A stretch of 43,287 nt of DNA from JABIDZ01 sp964619405 (GTDB taxonomy: Archaea > Iainarchaeota > Iainarchaeia > Iainarchaeales > JAAZKV01): assembly GCA_964619405.1 (NCBI GenBank), contig CAZUCF010000008.1:1-43287 (forward strand), given 5' to 3'. Each line of letters opens with the position of its first letter. Within the stretch, counting starts at the first letter, position 1. The notes under the pieces were generated by a model. The model saw nothing but the letters and a program-made list of their open reading frames with translations. It was not told the origin of the DNA and searched no databases. The position numbers and the translations under genes are program-made. Below, in pieces: positions 32,920 through 41,446 of this stretch.

Positions 32920-33891
32920 TTAGTGTTCAATAATAATCATTTTCTTTTCTTCAGAAGAAATTTTTATTTTCCCACCAATAGGAAAAGTTATCATTGGAGA
33001 TGTGTGTCCAAAATCAACATCATAAATAACAGGAATATTCTCCAACTCTTTTTTAGTTGAAATAATTTTTTTTAAAATATTTTCTTGCACATTAGATTTT
33101 TTTTGAAACCTACCAATCACCAATGCTCTCACATCATCAAAATCAGGTTGGTGCAACAAAGATTGTAAATCCCTATCAAACAAGACTGGTCTTGACTCGT
33201 AATCATCTTCAACAAAAACAATTTTGTTTTTTAAAGAAGGCATGAACTCTGTTCCTTGCAACAAATTAAAAGTACACAAATTTCCACCAACTATTTCACC
33301 TTTTACTTCTCCATTATTAACAAATTTGAAGCCATTATTTGACAAAAATTCTCTTTTTTCTTGTTCAAAATACCATTCGTCATCACTCCATTCTTTAGAA
33401 GCAATAATATCAAATTCTTTTTCTAGCATAAAACACTTTTTGAAATAATCTAATGTGTAATCAAAACCATTTAACATTCCAAAAGTAGAATAATGTGGAC
33501 CGTAATAAGTAACCAAACCTGTTTTTGCATAAATCGCATTAGATAATGCTGTTATATCAGAGTAACCACAAATAATTTTTGGATTCTTTTTAATTAATTT
33601 GTAATCAATGTATTTTAACAATTGGTTAGAATTAAAACCACCAATAGTAGTCAAAATAGCTTTAACATTTTTATCAAGAAATGCTTCGTGCAAATCTTCA
33701 ACCCTTGATTTTATTGAAGAAGAAACAAACTCATCTCTTTCCATAGAATTTTTTGAAAAAGAAATTTTTAAACCCATTTCTTCAAACCTTTTATTTGCAA
33801 TGTTTTTTACTTCGTTTGAAATCATTGAAAGACTTCTTGAAGGAGAAATTATTCTTATTTCATCACCTTTAATTAATTTTTTAGGAAACAT
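32920..33891 (-). CDS. S66 peptidase (LD-carboxypeptidase/MccF family)
   Basis: I start this 323-residue protein at MFPKKLIKGDEIRI (33891); the longer frame adds six residues without family support. Motifs of the S66 family are IISPSRS, LTTIGGFNSNQLL, the nucleophile Ser in ICGYSDITAL, the Glu in VFVEDDYES and the His in DFGHTSPM. Family members cut L,D-peptide bonds in peptidoglycan or inactivate microcin C-type aminoacyl nucleotides. An archaeon without murein would favour a detoxification role or action on bacterial wall fragments; that is inference. Confidence 0.88.
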   Translation of the reverse strand: MFPKKLIKGDEIRIISPSRSLSMISNEVKNIANKRFEEMGLKISFSKNSMERDEFVSSSIKSRVEDLHEAFLDKNVKAILTTIGGFNSNQLLKYIDYKLIKKNPKIICGYSDITALSNAIYAKTGLVTYYGPHYSTFGMLNGFDYTLDYFKKCFMLEKEFDIIASKEWSDDEWYFEQEKREFLSNNGFKFVNNGEVKGEIVGGNLCTFNLLQGTEFMPSLKNKIVFVEDDYESRPVLFDRDLQSLLHQPDFDDVRALVIGRFQKKSNVQENILKKIISTKKELENIPVIYDVDFGHTSPMITFPIGGKIKISSEEKKMIIIEH

Positions 33892-34033
33892 AATAAAATT
33901 CACAAACAAACAATTTATTAAAATTGTGAATTTGTAAACTATTAAATTAAAAAAAATTTGTTTTAATTTTATAAAAATGCTTTAGTAAACACTAAAACAA
34001 GGGGTTAAAAATTTAATTTTTCTCAATTCTTAT

Positions 34034-34468
34034 ATGATAAGCGAATTATTAACAAAAATAAGTAAAGAAGAGGTATCAGAAATACAAGAAGAACTTGTAG
34101 AATTATATAAGATGGAATTATTATCAAGAAAAGTTTATTTTGAACAAATAAGAAAACTTGATGGGGTGATTGTTGAAACCCTAAAAATATTATTAGAACA
34201 AGAAACAGAACACGCTAACACTTTAATAAAAATACTCGCAAAAAATTTTTACAAAGAAAAAAAAGAAGAATACTCTTATTTTAATGCTGATAACAATTTG
34301 GTAAAAGCAGTTAATTTTGATTTGGTTTTAGAGGAAGATGCCACAAAAAAATATGAACAAACAATTAAGAAAAGTTCTTCTGAAAACCTGAAAAAAATTT
34401 TAACACATATTCTTGAAGAAGAATTTAATCACATTAAAAGATTAGAAAAATTCGTTGGGAAAAAGTAA
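34034..34468 (+). CDS. Ferritin-like diiron protein
   Basis: This 144-residue four-helix protein has Glu/His ligand motifs typical of rubrerythrin-like ferritins: LVELYKMELLSRKVYF, ILLEQETEHANTL, DLVLEEDATKKYEQTI and ILEEEFNHIKRLE. It lacks a rubredoxin domain. A peroxide-reducing or iron-handling role, complementing the rubrerythrin at 28422, is plausible. The AT-rich spacer after it (34469-34672) contains two near-identical copies of TTAAAACAAAAAAATAATT and no gene. Confidence 0.8.
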   Translation: MISELLTKISKEEVSEIQEELVELYKMELLSRKVYFEQIRKLDGVIVETLKILLEQETEHANTLIKILAKNFYKEKKEEYSYFNADNNLVKAVNFDLVLEEDATKKYEQTIKKSSSENLKKILTHILEEEFNHIKRLEKFVGKK

Positions 34469-34672
34469 ATTACAAATAAAAATTAGAAAATTAATAATAT
34501 TAGCAAAAAAATTAATCAAATCTAAAAAAAATAATAAAAATTAAAACAAAAAAATAATTTTTAAAACAAAAAAATAATTATAATAAATAATTAAAATAAA
34601 AATAATTTTTTAAAAACAAAAAAAATTTGTTGAACAAACAACAAAACTATTCTTATTCAAAAATTTTATTAT

Positions 34673-35674
34673 TTAGCATTCGCCTGAAACATAGTAATCT
34701 ATTTCATTGCTTGCACAAGCAGCACAATCATTCCCATATGTTTTGTTATTGTCCCCGCAAACTGGTGCATAAAGCAAGTAACATATTTCTGCTTGTTTCT
34801 GTTCTGGTGTACAATAAACTTTTTGTTCAACAGCGCATTCTCCTTGAATATAATAATCTATTTCTCCACTAGAACAAGCCACGCAAGCATTACCATATGT
34901 AACATTATTATTACCACAAACAGGAGCATATTCCATTGTACAAAATTCTGCTTGTAATTGTTCTTCAGTACAATTAATTAATTCTACTGGCAAATCATTA
35001 GCAATATCACTAGTACTAATAACAACAGAATCATCTAATTTTATTGTAATGCTCCTCGGAATATGATCTATTTCAATACTTCCATTAACTACTACTGGTG
35101 TAATTACTTCTGCACAAACCATTTGGGCTTGTAAATGACGCAATTCAACCATTATTTGAACAGGATAACTCTCCATTATTATTTCATCAACTATTTCAAA
35201 AGAATCACAAACCCTTGGAGCAAACAAAGTAATTGAATAATTAAATTTTCGTTCTTCTTCATCATATTCTACTACAAAATTGTCATACAAGGAATCATTT
35301 TTTTCTCCAACAAATTCTTGAACTATTTCAGAATCTTGTATTTTAACAACAATGTTTTCTTGTTGACTAATAGAACTTGGAGAAATCTCAACTGTAAAAC
35401 AATTCTCACACACTGATTCAAAAACAGTTACGATTGTTGGAATACTATCCAAACTTAATGATTCAACAGCAATTAAAATTGCTTCTTTATTTGAAACATT
35501 TATCTCCCAATTTCTGACACAAGCATTAACATCCGCATTAAAAGAATAACCCGCACCAATTAAGCATCCGTTTTCATCTAAGTCCCCACCAATTGGTTCT
35601 TCACTTTCAACACAACCGAAAGTTAAAAAACTTGTTATTAACAAAACTAATAAAATAAATATTGTTTTCTTCAA
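34673..35674 (-). CDS. Lipoprotein with two Kazal-type domains
   Basis: This 333-residue protein has a lipoprotein signal peptide (KKTIFILLVLLITSFLTFGC, Cys at ~21) and a long acidic, beta-rich region with several cysteines. It ends in two tandem Kazal-like repeats of about 36 residues (CTMEYAPVCGNNNVTYGNAC... and CYLLYAPVCGDNNKTYGNDC...). Kazal domains are disulfide-bonded serine-protease inhibitors, common in eukaryotes and sporadic in prokaryotes. A surface-anchored protease inhibitor or an adhesion role is possible; target unknown. Cell-surface location is well supported. Confidence 0.85.
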   Translation of the reverse strand: MKKTIFILLVLLITSFLTFGCVESEEPIGGDLDENGCLIGAGYSFNADVNACVRNWEINVSNKEAILIAVESLSLDSIPTIVTVFESVCENCFTVEISPSSISQQENIVVKIQDSEIVQEFVGEKNDSLYDNFVVEYDEEERKFNYSITLFAPRVCDSFEIVDEIIMESYPVQIMVELRHLQAQMVCAEVITPVVVNGSIEIDHIPRSITIKLDDSVVISTSDIANDLPVELINCTEEQLQAEFCTMEYAPVCGNNNVTYGNACVACSSGEIDYYIQGECAVEQKVYCTPEQKQAEICYLLYAPVCGDNNKTYGNDCAACASNEIDYYVSGEC

Positions 35675-35853
35675 TTAATCACCAAAAGAAATATGTGATC
35701 ACACATATAAATAAGTTTTGTAATTATTAGGAAAAAAACTAACAATCAAAAAATCAACTAAAAAAAATAAAAAACCAACAATCAAAATTAAAATAAAAAA
35801 AATATTATCAAAAAATTAAAATTAAAAAAAATTCAAAATTAAAAAAAATAAGT

Positions 35854-35870
35854 GGGGGGTAAAACCCCCC
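35854..35870 (-). terminator. Hairpin terminator after the mini-ORF
   Basis: A perfect 7-bp stem GGGGGGT/ACCCCCC with an AAA loop lies 22 bases beyond the stop of the 11-codon ORF on the minus strand. It is followed by T-rich DNA. Confidence 0.7.
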
Positions 35871-35892
35871 ATTATATTTCTTCAAAAATTAA

Positions 35893-35928
35893 TTATTTCT
35901 TTGCTTTCTTTGCTTTCTTTGCTGCCAT
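35893..35928 (-). CDS. 11-codon Ala/Lys mini-ORF
   Basis: ATG at 35928 opens MAAKKAKKAKK followed by TAA. A GGATGTGA ribosome-site-like sequence precedes it by a few bases, an in-frame stop directly precedes the ATG, and a strong hairpin terminator follows. The spacer upstream contains a TATA-like TTTTTATACTAC (about 36030 on the minus strand). The AAKKA pattern resembles the tails of histone H1-like proteins, but there is no globular part. The whole unit looks like a tiny transcription unit. Translation is unproven; an RNA function is the alternative. Confidence 0.45.
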   Translation of the reverse strand: MAAKKAKKAKK

Positions 35929-36058
35929 TTAAATCACATCCTTAAAATGACTGCAGAATCAGTAAAAACCAGCAACAATAAAGTAGCTGATATAATGCCA
36001 CGCATTAATCTTAATTCATACAAAGTAGTATAAAAATGTTTCTTAGAAAAAACATTTT

Positions 36059-36796
36059 ATGAACGCTGTTAGCATTGAAAAAGAATTAAAACAAAATTCC
36101 AATAAAGAAAAGGCAATAATACTCCAAAGATTTTTCAAAACAAAAAAAGGAGAGTATGGGCAAAATGATATTTTTCTTGGAATAACAACACCAAAAATAC
36201 GGGGAATAGCAAAAAAATATTTTGGAATAAGTTTAATTGAAGTACAAAAACTTTTACAAAACAAAATTCATGAGTGCAGGCAAATAGCTTTATTCATTTT
36301 AATAAAAAAATTTGAGAATGCTAAAAAACAAAATGTGAAAGAACAAGAAAAAATATTCAATTTTTATTTAAAAAATTCAGAAAATATTAATAATTGGGAT
36401 TTAGTTGATGTTAGCGCACCAAAAATTGTTGGAGAATATTTAATAAAAAATAAAAGTGAAAGAAAAATTTTATTTGATTTAGCAAACACCAAAAAATCAA
36501 AAAATTCTTTTGATTGGTTGTGGAAAAAAAGGATTTCTATTGTTTCCACATTAACATTAATAAAAAATAATGAGTTTGAGGAAACAATTATTATTTCAGA
36601 AAGCTTTTTGAAAGAAAAACACGATTTGTTACACAAAGCAACGGGTTGGGTGCTAAGAGAAGTAGGAAAAAAAGATGAAAAAATATTAAAAAAGTTTTTA
36701 GAAAAAAATTGTAAAAAAATGCCAAGAACAATGTTAAGATACGCAATAGAAAAACTTAATGAAAAAGAAAGAAAATATTATTTGGGTTTAAAATGA
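36059..36796 (+). CDS. alkD: AlkD-like DNA alkylation repair protein
   Basis: This 245-residue all-helical HEAT-repeat protein has AlkD-family stretches: GITTPKIRGIAKKYF, ENINNWDLVDVSAPKIVG, WLWKKRISIVSTLTLI, LLHKATGWVLREVGKKD and MPRTMLRYAIEKL. The Asp/Trp-containing segments correspond to the nucleobase-binding groove of AlkD, which excises N3- and N7-alkylated purines. The stop overlaps the start of the following MATE gene (ATGA), so they form an operon, perhaps handling toxic compounds. Confidence 0.88.
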   Translation: MNAVSIEKELKQNSNKEKAIILQRFFKTKKGEYGQNDIFLGITTPKIRGIAKKYFGISLIEVQKLLQNKIHECRQIALFILIKKFENAKKQNVKEQEKIFNFYLKNSENINNWDLVDVSAPKIVGEYLIKNKSERKILFDLANTKKSKNSFDWLWKKRISIVSTLTLIKNNEFEETIIISESFLKEKHDLLHKATGWVLREVGKKDEKILKKFLEKNCKKMPRTMLRYAIEKLNEKERKYYLGLK

Positions 36797-38160
36797 GTAA
36801 ACTAAAAAACAAAAACGTAAAAAAAGATTTTACTAGTGGTTCAATAACAAAAACAATTATTTTACTAGCTGTCCCACTAATCCTTTCAAATATTTTTATT
36901 ACATTATATCAAATAATTGATACTTATTGGGTTGGCCAATTAGGAAAAGAAGCATTAGCAGGAGTCTCAATTAGTTTTCCAATACTATTTTTAATTAACT
37001 CAATAATAATGGGTTTGACTATTGCTGGAACAATTCTTGTTTCACAATACAAAGGCAAAAAAGATTCTAAGTCAATTGATTTTGTTGCAACACAAACAAT
37101 TTTTTTGGTAACAATACTTTCTTTTATAATAACCCTAATTGGAATGTTTTTTTGTTCAACAATAATAGATTTTTTTGGTGTTGAAAGCATTGTTGCAAGC
37201 ATTGCAACAGAATATTTGTTTATTTCTTTTATTGGAGTAATTTTTAACTTTTTATTTCTAGCTGTAACTTCTTTGTTACGAGGTATTGGAGAAGTAAAAA
37301 TACCAATGTATATTATAATTGGAACTGTAACACTAAATTTTATTCTAGACCCAATATTTATCTTTGGTTTTGGAATAATTCCGGCTTTTGGAGTTAATGG
37401 CGCGGCCATGACAACAATTTTTACACAATTTTTATCAGCAATTCTCGCATTAATACTAATTTTTAGTGGAAAATTAGAAATTCATGTTAAATGGAGTTGT
37501 TTGAAACCAAATAAAGAAATGATTTTTAAATTATTTAAAATTGGTTTTCCCGCATCAATAGAATTTATTGCACGATCTTTATCAATGTTGTTAATGACTT
37601 ATATTGTTGCTTTGTTTGGAACAATAGCAATAGCAAGCTTTGGTTTAGGCACAAGAATATTTTCTTTCATATTAATACCTTCCTTCGGTTTTTCTTTAGC
37701 AGTTAGCACTATCGTTGGACAAAATGTTGGCGCACAAAAAACATTGAGAATAAAAGAAACTATTAGAAAAGGAACAATAATTTCTTTTACAATATTAAGT
37801 GTGATTGCTTTCATTCTAACTATTTTTGCCGAACAAATAACTCTCTCGTTTATTCCAAACGAAACACTAATCCTAAAAGAAACTATTTTGTTATTACAAT
37901 TAATGGCAACATCGTTCGCTTTAATGGGAATACAATTCACTCTTTTCGGTGCAATGAGAGGAGCAGGCGCAACAAAAAGAGTAATGGAATTATCAATAAT
38001 ACTAGGATTAATACAACTAATTAATGCTTTTGTTTTTTCAATTTGGTTTGGTTTAACAGGAATCTGGTTTTCTTACCCAATATCAATGATAATAGGAGTA
38101 ATAATAACAATTATTTACTACAAAAAAATGAATTGGAAAAAAATTATTCTAACACATTAA
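36793..38160 (+). CDS. MATE-family multidrug/Na+ antiporter
   Basis: This 455-residue protein has 12 predicted membrane helices and MATE-family stretches: ITKTIILLAVPLILSN, DTYWVGQLGKEALAGVSI, TSLLRGIGEVKIPMYI, GFGIIPAFGVNGAAM and GAMRGAGATKRV. MATE transporters expel cationic drugs using Na+ or H+ gradients. The start overlaps the alkD stop. An SdpI-like membrane protein follows 31 bases later. Confidence 0.9.
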   Translation: MSKLKNKNVKKDFTSGSITKTIILLAVPLILSNIFITLYQIIDTYWVGQLGKEALAGVSISFPILFLINSIIMGLTIAGTILVSQYKGKKDSKSIDFVATQTIFLVTILSFIITLIGMFFCSTIIDFFGVESIVASIATEYLFISFIGVIFNFLFLAVTSLLRGIGEVKIPMYIIIGTVTLNFILDPIFIFGFGIIPAFGVNGAAMTTIFTQFLSAILALILIFSGKLEIHVKWSCLKPNKEMIFKLFKIGFPASIEFIARSLSMLLMTYIVALFGTIAIASFGLGTRIFSFILIPSFGFSLAVSTIVGQNVGAQKTLRIKETIRKGTIISFTILSVIAFILTIFAEQITLSFIPNETLILKETILLLQLMATSFALMGIQFTLFGAMRGAGATKRVMELSIILGLIQLINAFVFSIWFGLTGIWFSYPISMIIGVIITIIYYKKMNWKKIILTH

Positions 38161-38191
38161 CAATAAAAACAATTTCTTTAAACAATAATAT

Positions 38192-38836
38192 ATGAACTCA
38201 ACTACAATAAGTTATTGCTTAATTTTTTTAATGCTCATTATTTCAATAACCACTAGTTTACTTGTTTTTAATTTAGTTCCAGATACAATACCGAGTCATT
38301 GGAATACAGAAGGAAAAGTTGACGGTTACTCTTCAAAAGAATTAGGATTATTTTTAATGCCATTAATAACAATTTTAATTATTATTATAATTTTAATCAT
38401 ACCAAAAATTGACCCTAAAAAAAAGAATATTAAAAAATTTCAATTTTACTTTGATATTTTTGTTGTAACATTAACTGGTTTTTTATTATACTTGCATTTA
38501 CTAACAATTTTTTATGCACTTGAATTAATAGAGAACATGATTTTAATGCTTTTACCAGCATTTGCTTTTTTATTTTTTGTTATTGGAATAATGGTTGAAA
38601 AATCAAAACAAAATTATTCAATTGGACTTAGAACACCTTGGACACTCGCAAATGAAAAAGTTTGGGAAAAAACTCATGAGAAAACAGGAAAATGGATTAA
38701 GCTAGCAAGTGCAATAATATTAATAGGAATATTTTTTCAAGGATTAGAAATATTTTTCATTCTAACACCAATAATAATTGTTTTTATAATAAGCACTATT
38801 TATTCATACTATTTGTTTTCAAAAACAAAAAATTAA
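38192..38836 (+). CDS. SdpI-family membrane protein (DUF1648)
   Basis: This 214-residue protein has about six membrane helices and the DUF1648 motif VPDTIPSHWNTEGKVDGYSS after the first helix. The SdpI-type segment YSIGLRTPWTLANEKVWEKTH is near residue 145. Bacillus SdpI confers immunity to the toxin SdpC and acts in signalling; most homologues have no assigned role. With the MATE gene it may be part of an export/immunity cluster. Confidence 0.85.
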   Translation: MNSTTISYCLIFLMLIISITTSLLVFNLVPDTIPSHWNTEGKVDGYSSKELGLFLMPLITILIIIIILIIPKIDPKKKNIKKFQFYFDIFVVTLTGFLLYLHLLTIFYALELIENMILMLLPAFAFLFFVIGIMVEKSKQNYSIGLRTPWTLANEKVWEKTHEKTGKWIKLASAIILIGIFFQGLEIFFILTPIIIVFIISTIYSYYLFSKTKN

Positions 38837-39257
38837 TTACAAAATAAAAAAATAATAAACCAAATCATCAAAAATAATTAACAACCAACAAACAAATTCA
38901 AAGATAATCAACGAAAAAACTAATTCAAAAAAAAACAAATCTGAAACTTAAAAAAAACAATGAAAAAGAAAAGTTGAAAAACTACAAAAAGTGATGCAAG
39001 ATTACAACAAAACCGAAGTCAAACTGCAATCTCACATCAATAAGATATAGAACCAAAAAACTTTTAAAAGAATGTTTTTAGCTTTTCCAACAAAAAAAAG
39101 TAATTAAATAATTATTAAAACACAAAAAACCATTTTATTTACTCAGAATTAGTTTCTAAACACTATTTGACTTTTGAATAATAAACAAAAATTTTAGAAA
39201 AAATTTTTTTGAAAAGAATTATAAATAACAAAAACCTTGTTCTTAGTGGTGAGAAAA
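38837..39257. other. AT-rich spacer without recognised gene
   Basis: There is no credible ORF. A less AT-rich patch (about 38990-39055) contains GTGATGCAAGATT and ATCTCACATC and could be part of a small RNA, but it has no clear promoter, stem or box motif. A run of poly-A tracts fills the rest. Confidence 0.3.
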
Positions 39258-39626
39258 ATGACTAGGTTTGATGTTATGATGGGAAAAAACAAGGAAAAAA
39301 AAGAGAAGAACAATTTAAAACTTATTCTTGATGAAGACGATGACATAATAAAGAGCATTGAACAAGGAATGAAAGAAAACAATGTTAAAAGCGCTGAAAT
39401 AACATCAATTAATGGTAGTATAAAAAGAGGTTTAATTAACTCTATTGAAGAAGGAAAAAAAGAAATTGAAGAAATTGATTTGATAAAAGCAAGTGGAAAA
39501 TTTAGTTTTGGTGGAGACGACCTATGGGGAAAAATGAACATTTTCACAGGAACAAAAAAACCCTTGTCGGGCCAACTACTAAAAGGTTATGCTAAACAAG
39601 GACTTGAAATAAGCCTAGAATACTAA
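39258..39626 (+). CDS. PPC/DUF296-domain protein, second copy
   Basis: Starting from ATG 39258 (GGTGAG lies five bases upstream; longer frames start with GTG), this 122-residue protein has the PPC fold: LKLILDEDDDIIKSIEQGM, VKSAEITSINGSIKRGLI and LKGYAKQGLEISLEY. It is acidic and lysine-rich at the N-terminus. It is a distant relative of the protein at 30827-31198. Ligand and partners are unknown. Confidence 0.7.
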   Translation: MTRFDVMMGKNKEKKEKNNLKLILDEDDDIIKSIEQGMKENNVKSAEITSINGSIKRGLINSIEEGKKEIEEIDLIKASGKFSFGGDDLWGKMNIFTGTKKPLSGQLLKGYAKQGLEISLEY

Positions 39627-39799
39627 AAAAAACTTTTTTTTGGTTTAGACAACAGCTTTATAAAAAATTACTCTACAAATATTTTTATAGGCAAAGATTT
39701 TTGTTTATTAATAGTATTTTGTAAATTACAAAGTAATTGGCAAATACTTTTGATCAAAACATTTTTAATACAAGTTTTAAATTCAACAGAATTTAAAAA

Positions 39800-39825
39800 G
39801 TGCTACCGAGCAAAGCGAGGTGCAC
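39800..39825. other. Hairpin upstream of tRNA-Ser
   Basis: GTGC-t-ACC pairs with GGTGCAC (7 bp with one bulge, 11-base loop), in the 50 bases before tRNA-Ser. A second small stem AACGA/TCGTT follows up to the tRNA. It might be part of the tRNA precursor leader or a fragment of another RNA. Confidence 0.4.
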
Positions 39826-39849
39826 AGATGGCCAACGAATCTTTTCGTT

Positions 39850-39933
39850 GCGAGGGTGGCTGAGCGGCTAAAGGCGGCGGATTGCTAATCCGTTTCCCGA
39901 AAGGGAGCACGAGTTCAAATCTCGTCCCTCGCG
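39850..39933 (+). tRNA. tRNA-Ser(GCU)
   Basis: This is a class II tRNA with acceptor GCGAGGG/CCCTCGC and discriminator G. The anticodon arm GGAT-TGCTA-ATCC carries anticodon GCT, a long variable arm has stem TCCCGAAAGGGA, and the T-arm contains GTTCAAATC. It has no intron and no encoded CCA. Confidence 0.95.
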
Positions 39934-39980
39934 TAAAATTTTTTTCTAGCGCAAAAGTAACCAAAAAATTTTTATTTTCA

Positions 39981-39997
39981 GCGCAAATCAATGTTTA
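39981..39997. repeat. 17-bp direct repeat GCGCAAATCAATGTTTA, copy 1
   Basis: This is identical to 40076-40092, 95 bases downstream. The core GCGCAAA also occurs at 39951 and 40109. All lie between tRNA-Ser and the RelA/SpoT-like gene. Confidence 0.6.
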
Positions 39998-40075
39998 ATT
40001 CAGACAAAATTATTGAAATTTGATTAAAGTTATTCAAATAGCCAATTTAAGTACTTTTAAGAAATGTTGCTATTT

Positions 40076-40092
40076 GCGCAAATCAATGTTTA
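40076..40092. repeat. 17-bp direct repeat GCGCAAATCAATGTTTA, copy 2
   Basis: The second copy ends about 30 bases before the TATA box of the RelA/SpoT-like gene. This position suits an activator or repressor site. Confidence 0.6.
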
Positions 40093-40122
40093 TTTTTTAT
40101 AATTGCTGCGCAAATTAAATAT

Positions 40123-40132
40123 GTTTATAAAT
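40123..40132 (+). promoter_or_regulatory. TATA box of the RelA/SpoT-like gene
   Basis: TTTATAAATA is centred about 26 bases before the ATG at 40154. That spacing predicts a leaderless transcript starting at or near this ATG. Confidence 0.65.
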
Positions 40133-40153
40133 ATTTTAACACAAATAATAAAT

Positions 40154-41221
40154 ATGCATGAGATTAATCCACAAAAATTTTCAAAATCACAAACTGATTT
40201 AGCAGGAGTTACTTTATGTAACGTAACAACATCCAAAGAAGCAAAAGAAAAAGCATTAGAAATCTTGAGTAATTGGAGAGCCTCGCACAGTTATCCAATG
40301 CACATATTCAAAAAAAGACTCAAAAATTCTTCAGAAAAAATTGACAAAAATGCTCTTTCTTCACAAAGACTAAAAAGAGTATCCTCAATCATAAAAAAAC
40401 TTCAAAGAAAATACGATGGAAAAAAAGCAACAATGAAATTAACACAAATGCAAGACATAGCAGGATGCAGAGCAATACTATCAAATGTTAAACTAGCAAG
40501 ACAATTACACCAAGAATATTATATTTCAGGAAGTTTGAAACACAAAAAAATAAACGAAAAAGATTATATTACTAATCCAAAAGAAGATGGTTATAGGAGC
40601 ATACACATAGTTTATAGATTTAAAAGTGACAAAAAAAAAGACATTTACAATGACCTGTTAATTGAAATTCAAATAAGATCAAAATTACAACACGTTTGGG
40701 CAACAGCAGTTGAAACAGCAGGGTTTTTTACAGGGCAAGCAATAAAATCAAACGAAGGCGAAAAAGAATGGAAAGAATTCTTTAAACTAGTAAGCTCAGC
40801 CTTCGCAAAAATGGAGAAATGCCCAATAGTTCCAAACACCCTAAATAATGAAAACGAATTACGAAAAGCAATTATTGAAAAAGAAAATGAATTACAAGTA
40901 ATAAAAAAAATGGAAAACTGGGCAAAATCAATAAAATTTTTTGAAGAATTAAAAAGCAAAAAAAATGCACAATTCTTTCTACTAGAACTTGACACAATAC
41001 AAGAAAAATTAATAATCACTTCATATTCAAACTTACAAGAAGAACAAGCATTAAAAGAATATACAAGAATAGAAAAAAACATTTACGGGAAAAAAGAATA
41101 TGATGTTGTGTTAGTGGGTGCCGACACAACAACAGACCTAAAAAAAGCATACCCTAACTATTTTCTTGACACAAAAGAATTCATAAAACAACTAAACAAA
41201 TTCTTAAACCTAGAAAAATAA
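40154..41221 (+). CDS. RelA/SpoT-domain nucleotidyltransferase, putative alarmone synthetase
   Basis: The TATA box position supports the ATG at 40154 (355 aa) over the upstream in-frame ATG at 40121 and TTG at 40103. RelA/SpoT synthetase motifs are present: RLKRVSSIIKKL (72-83), QDIAGCRAI (100-108), YITNPKEDGYRSIHI (138-152) and EIQIRSKLQHVWATA (171-185). There is no HD hydrolase, TGS or ACT domain, so it is a stand-alone synthetase. The C-terminal ~170 residues (EKENELQVIKKMENW to the end) are helix-rich and unassigned. Family members make (p)ppGpp or, as toxSAS and CapRel, pyrophosphorylate tRNA or make other alarmones. Archaea are mostly thought to lack ppGpp signalling, so this may be an acquired stress or anti-phage toxin. 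No antitoxin gene is evident next to it. Confidence 0.88.
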   Translation: MHEINPQKFSKSQTDLAGVTLCNVTTSKEAKEKALEILSNWRASHSYPMHIFKKRLKNSSEKIDKNALSSQRLKRVSSIIKKLQRKYDGKKATMKLTQMQDIAGCRAILSNVKLARQLHQEYYISGSLKHKKINEKDYITNPKEDGYRSIHIVYRFKSDKKKDIYNDLLIEIQIRSKLQHVWATAVETAGFFTGQAIKSNEGEKEWKEFFKLVSSAFAKMEKCPIVPNTLNNENELRKAIIEKENELQVIKKMENWAKSIKFFEELKSKKNAQFFLLELDTIQEKLIITSYSNLQEEQALKEYTRIEKNIYGKKEYDVVLVGADTTTDLKKAYPNYFLDTKEFIKQLNKFLNLEK

Positions 41222-41328
41222 CTTTTTGATTAAAAAAAATAAAAATTTTAAAACATAGTGTTTATCAACATGTTTTTATTAAATTAACCAATAATTTCAT
41301 TTAATTTAATCCGCGCTTTGAACTTTTG

Positions 41329-41361
41329 GCACAAGCACTTGTTTCGCGTTATTACTTGTGC
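41329..41361. other. Inverted repeat in the spacer after the RelA-like gene
   Basis: GCACAAG (41329-41335) pairs with CTTGTGC (41355-41361) around a 19-base loop. It sits inside a patch richer in G and C (about 41311-41372) than the surrounding spacer. It might be a terminator or a small structured RNA. No T-run follows directly. Confidence 0.4.
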
Positions 41362-41446
41362 GTTACACGGACATAATAATAGCCATTAAATAATTTTTTT
41401 TAATTATTTAATTAATTTTAAAAACTATTCATTGTAATGAGTTCAT

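Noticed and set aside
39803..39991. Minus-strand frame across tRNA-Ser
   Set aside because: It is the antisense reading of the tRNA gene and its leader.
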